6,461 bases of DNA. It comes from an uncultured Clostridia bacterium (lineage in GTDB: Bacteria > Bacillota > Clostridia > Christensenellales > CAG-917). The translations under genes were made by a program, and so were the position numbers. Under the pieces are notes generated by a model. The model ran no database searches. It saw only the letters and a program-made list of their open reading frames with translations, and had not been told where the DNA came from. Positions 6,388-6,461 of this stretch are shown here, in pieces; the stretch's first letter is position 1, and the number at the start of each line of letters is the position of its first letter. The stretch covers positions 1 through 6,461 of the forward strand of contig CANREO010000055.1 of NCBI GenBank assembly GCA_947629635.1, read 5' to 3'.

Positions 6388-6461
6388 GGGGGTTTAGCTC
6401 AGTTGGTAGAGCGTTTGAATGGCATTCAAAAGGTCAGGGGTTCGACTCCCCTAATCTCCAC
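6388..6461 (+). tRNA. tRNA-Ala, anticodon GGC (last two bases outside the window)
   Basis: A full cloverleaf can be drawn. The 7-bp acceptor stem pairs GGGGGTT (6388-6394) with AATCTCC (6453-6459). The D arm is GCTC/GAGC, the anticodon stem TTTGA/TCAAA has the loop ATGGCAT (6419-6425), and the T arm is AGGGG/CCCCT with loop TTCGACT. The anticodon GGC at 6421-6423 reads GCC and GCU alanine codons. The acceptor stem carries the G3-U70 wobble pair, the alanyl-tRNA synthetase identity element, and the discriminator base is A73 (6460), which also fits alanine. The loop has the A32-U38 pair typical of bacterial Ala(GGC) tRNAs. The window stops at C74, so an encoded CCA end is likely but only its first base is seen. 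Confidence 0.96.

Noticed and set aside
1..6461. CRISPR arrays, insertion sequences, phage genes or toxin-antitoxin pairs
   Set aside because: No spaced direct repeats, transposase-like proteins, target-site duplications or small paired genes were found. The window looks like ordinary housekeeping and metal-resistance DNA.

Overview
The window looks like chromosome from an anaerobic, Clostridia-like member of the Firmicutes with moderate GC content. This rests on the style of the proteins (a CsoR with a Cys-rich N-terminus, a small GMMCGMC copper chaperone, a CopA with an extra C-terminal metal-binding domain, a clostridial-type MATE pump), on clear AGGAGG-like ribosome binding sites, and on near-consensus TTGACA/TATAAT promoters. 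No species can be named from the sequence alone.

Layout. Position 73-522 (-) is dut (dUTPase). Upstream of it on the same strand is a compact copper-efflux operon transcribed right to left: csoR (3407-3709), copA (834-3410) and copZ (577-837). Each pair overlaps by 4 bp (ATGA). The operon is driven by a consensus promoter whose 17-bp spacer is filled by a CsoR-type palindrome (3758-3778). dut has its own predicted promoter in the 54-bp gap after copZ, and no terminator is visible between copZ and dut. Diverging from csoR is a MATE-family multidrug/Na+ exporter gene (3920-5368, +). A 176-bp AT-rich gap with a weak inverted repeat separates it from a convergent HAD-family phosphatase gene (5545-6249, -). 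The right edge holds a tRNA-Ala(GGC) gene (6388-6461, +) with a strong promoter, cut by the window end after C74.

How the genes work together. In copper shock, Cu(I) binding to CsoR (Cys47/His72/Cys76) should release the operator that blocks both the -35 and -10 elements. RNA polymerase then makes the csoR-copA-copZ message. CopZ carries Cu(I) in the cytosol and CopA pumps it out using ATP, while newly made CsoR resets repression. dut (nucleotide-pool cleaning), the MATE pump, the HAD phosphatase and the tRNA have no evident functional tie to copper and look like ordinary neighbours.

I do not see a new biological system. The points most worth a second look are the promoter/operator design, the C-terminal metal-binding domain of CopA that resembles the adjacent CopZ more than CopA's own N-terminal domain, and the very short predicted leader of dut.
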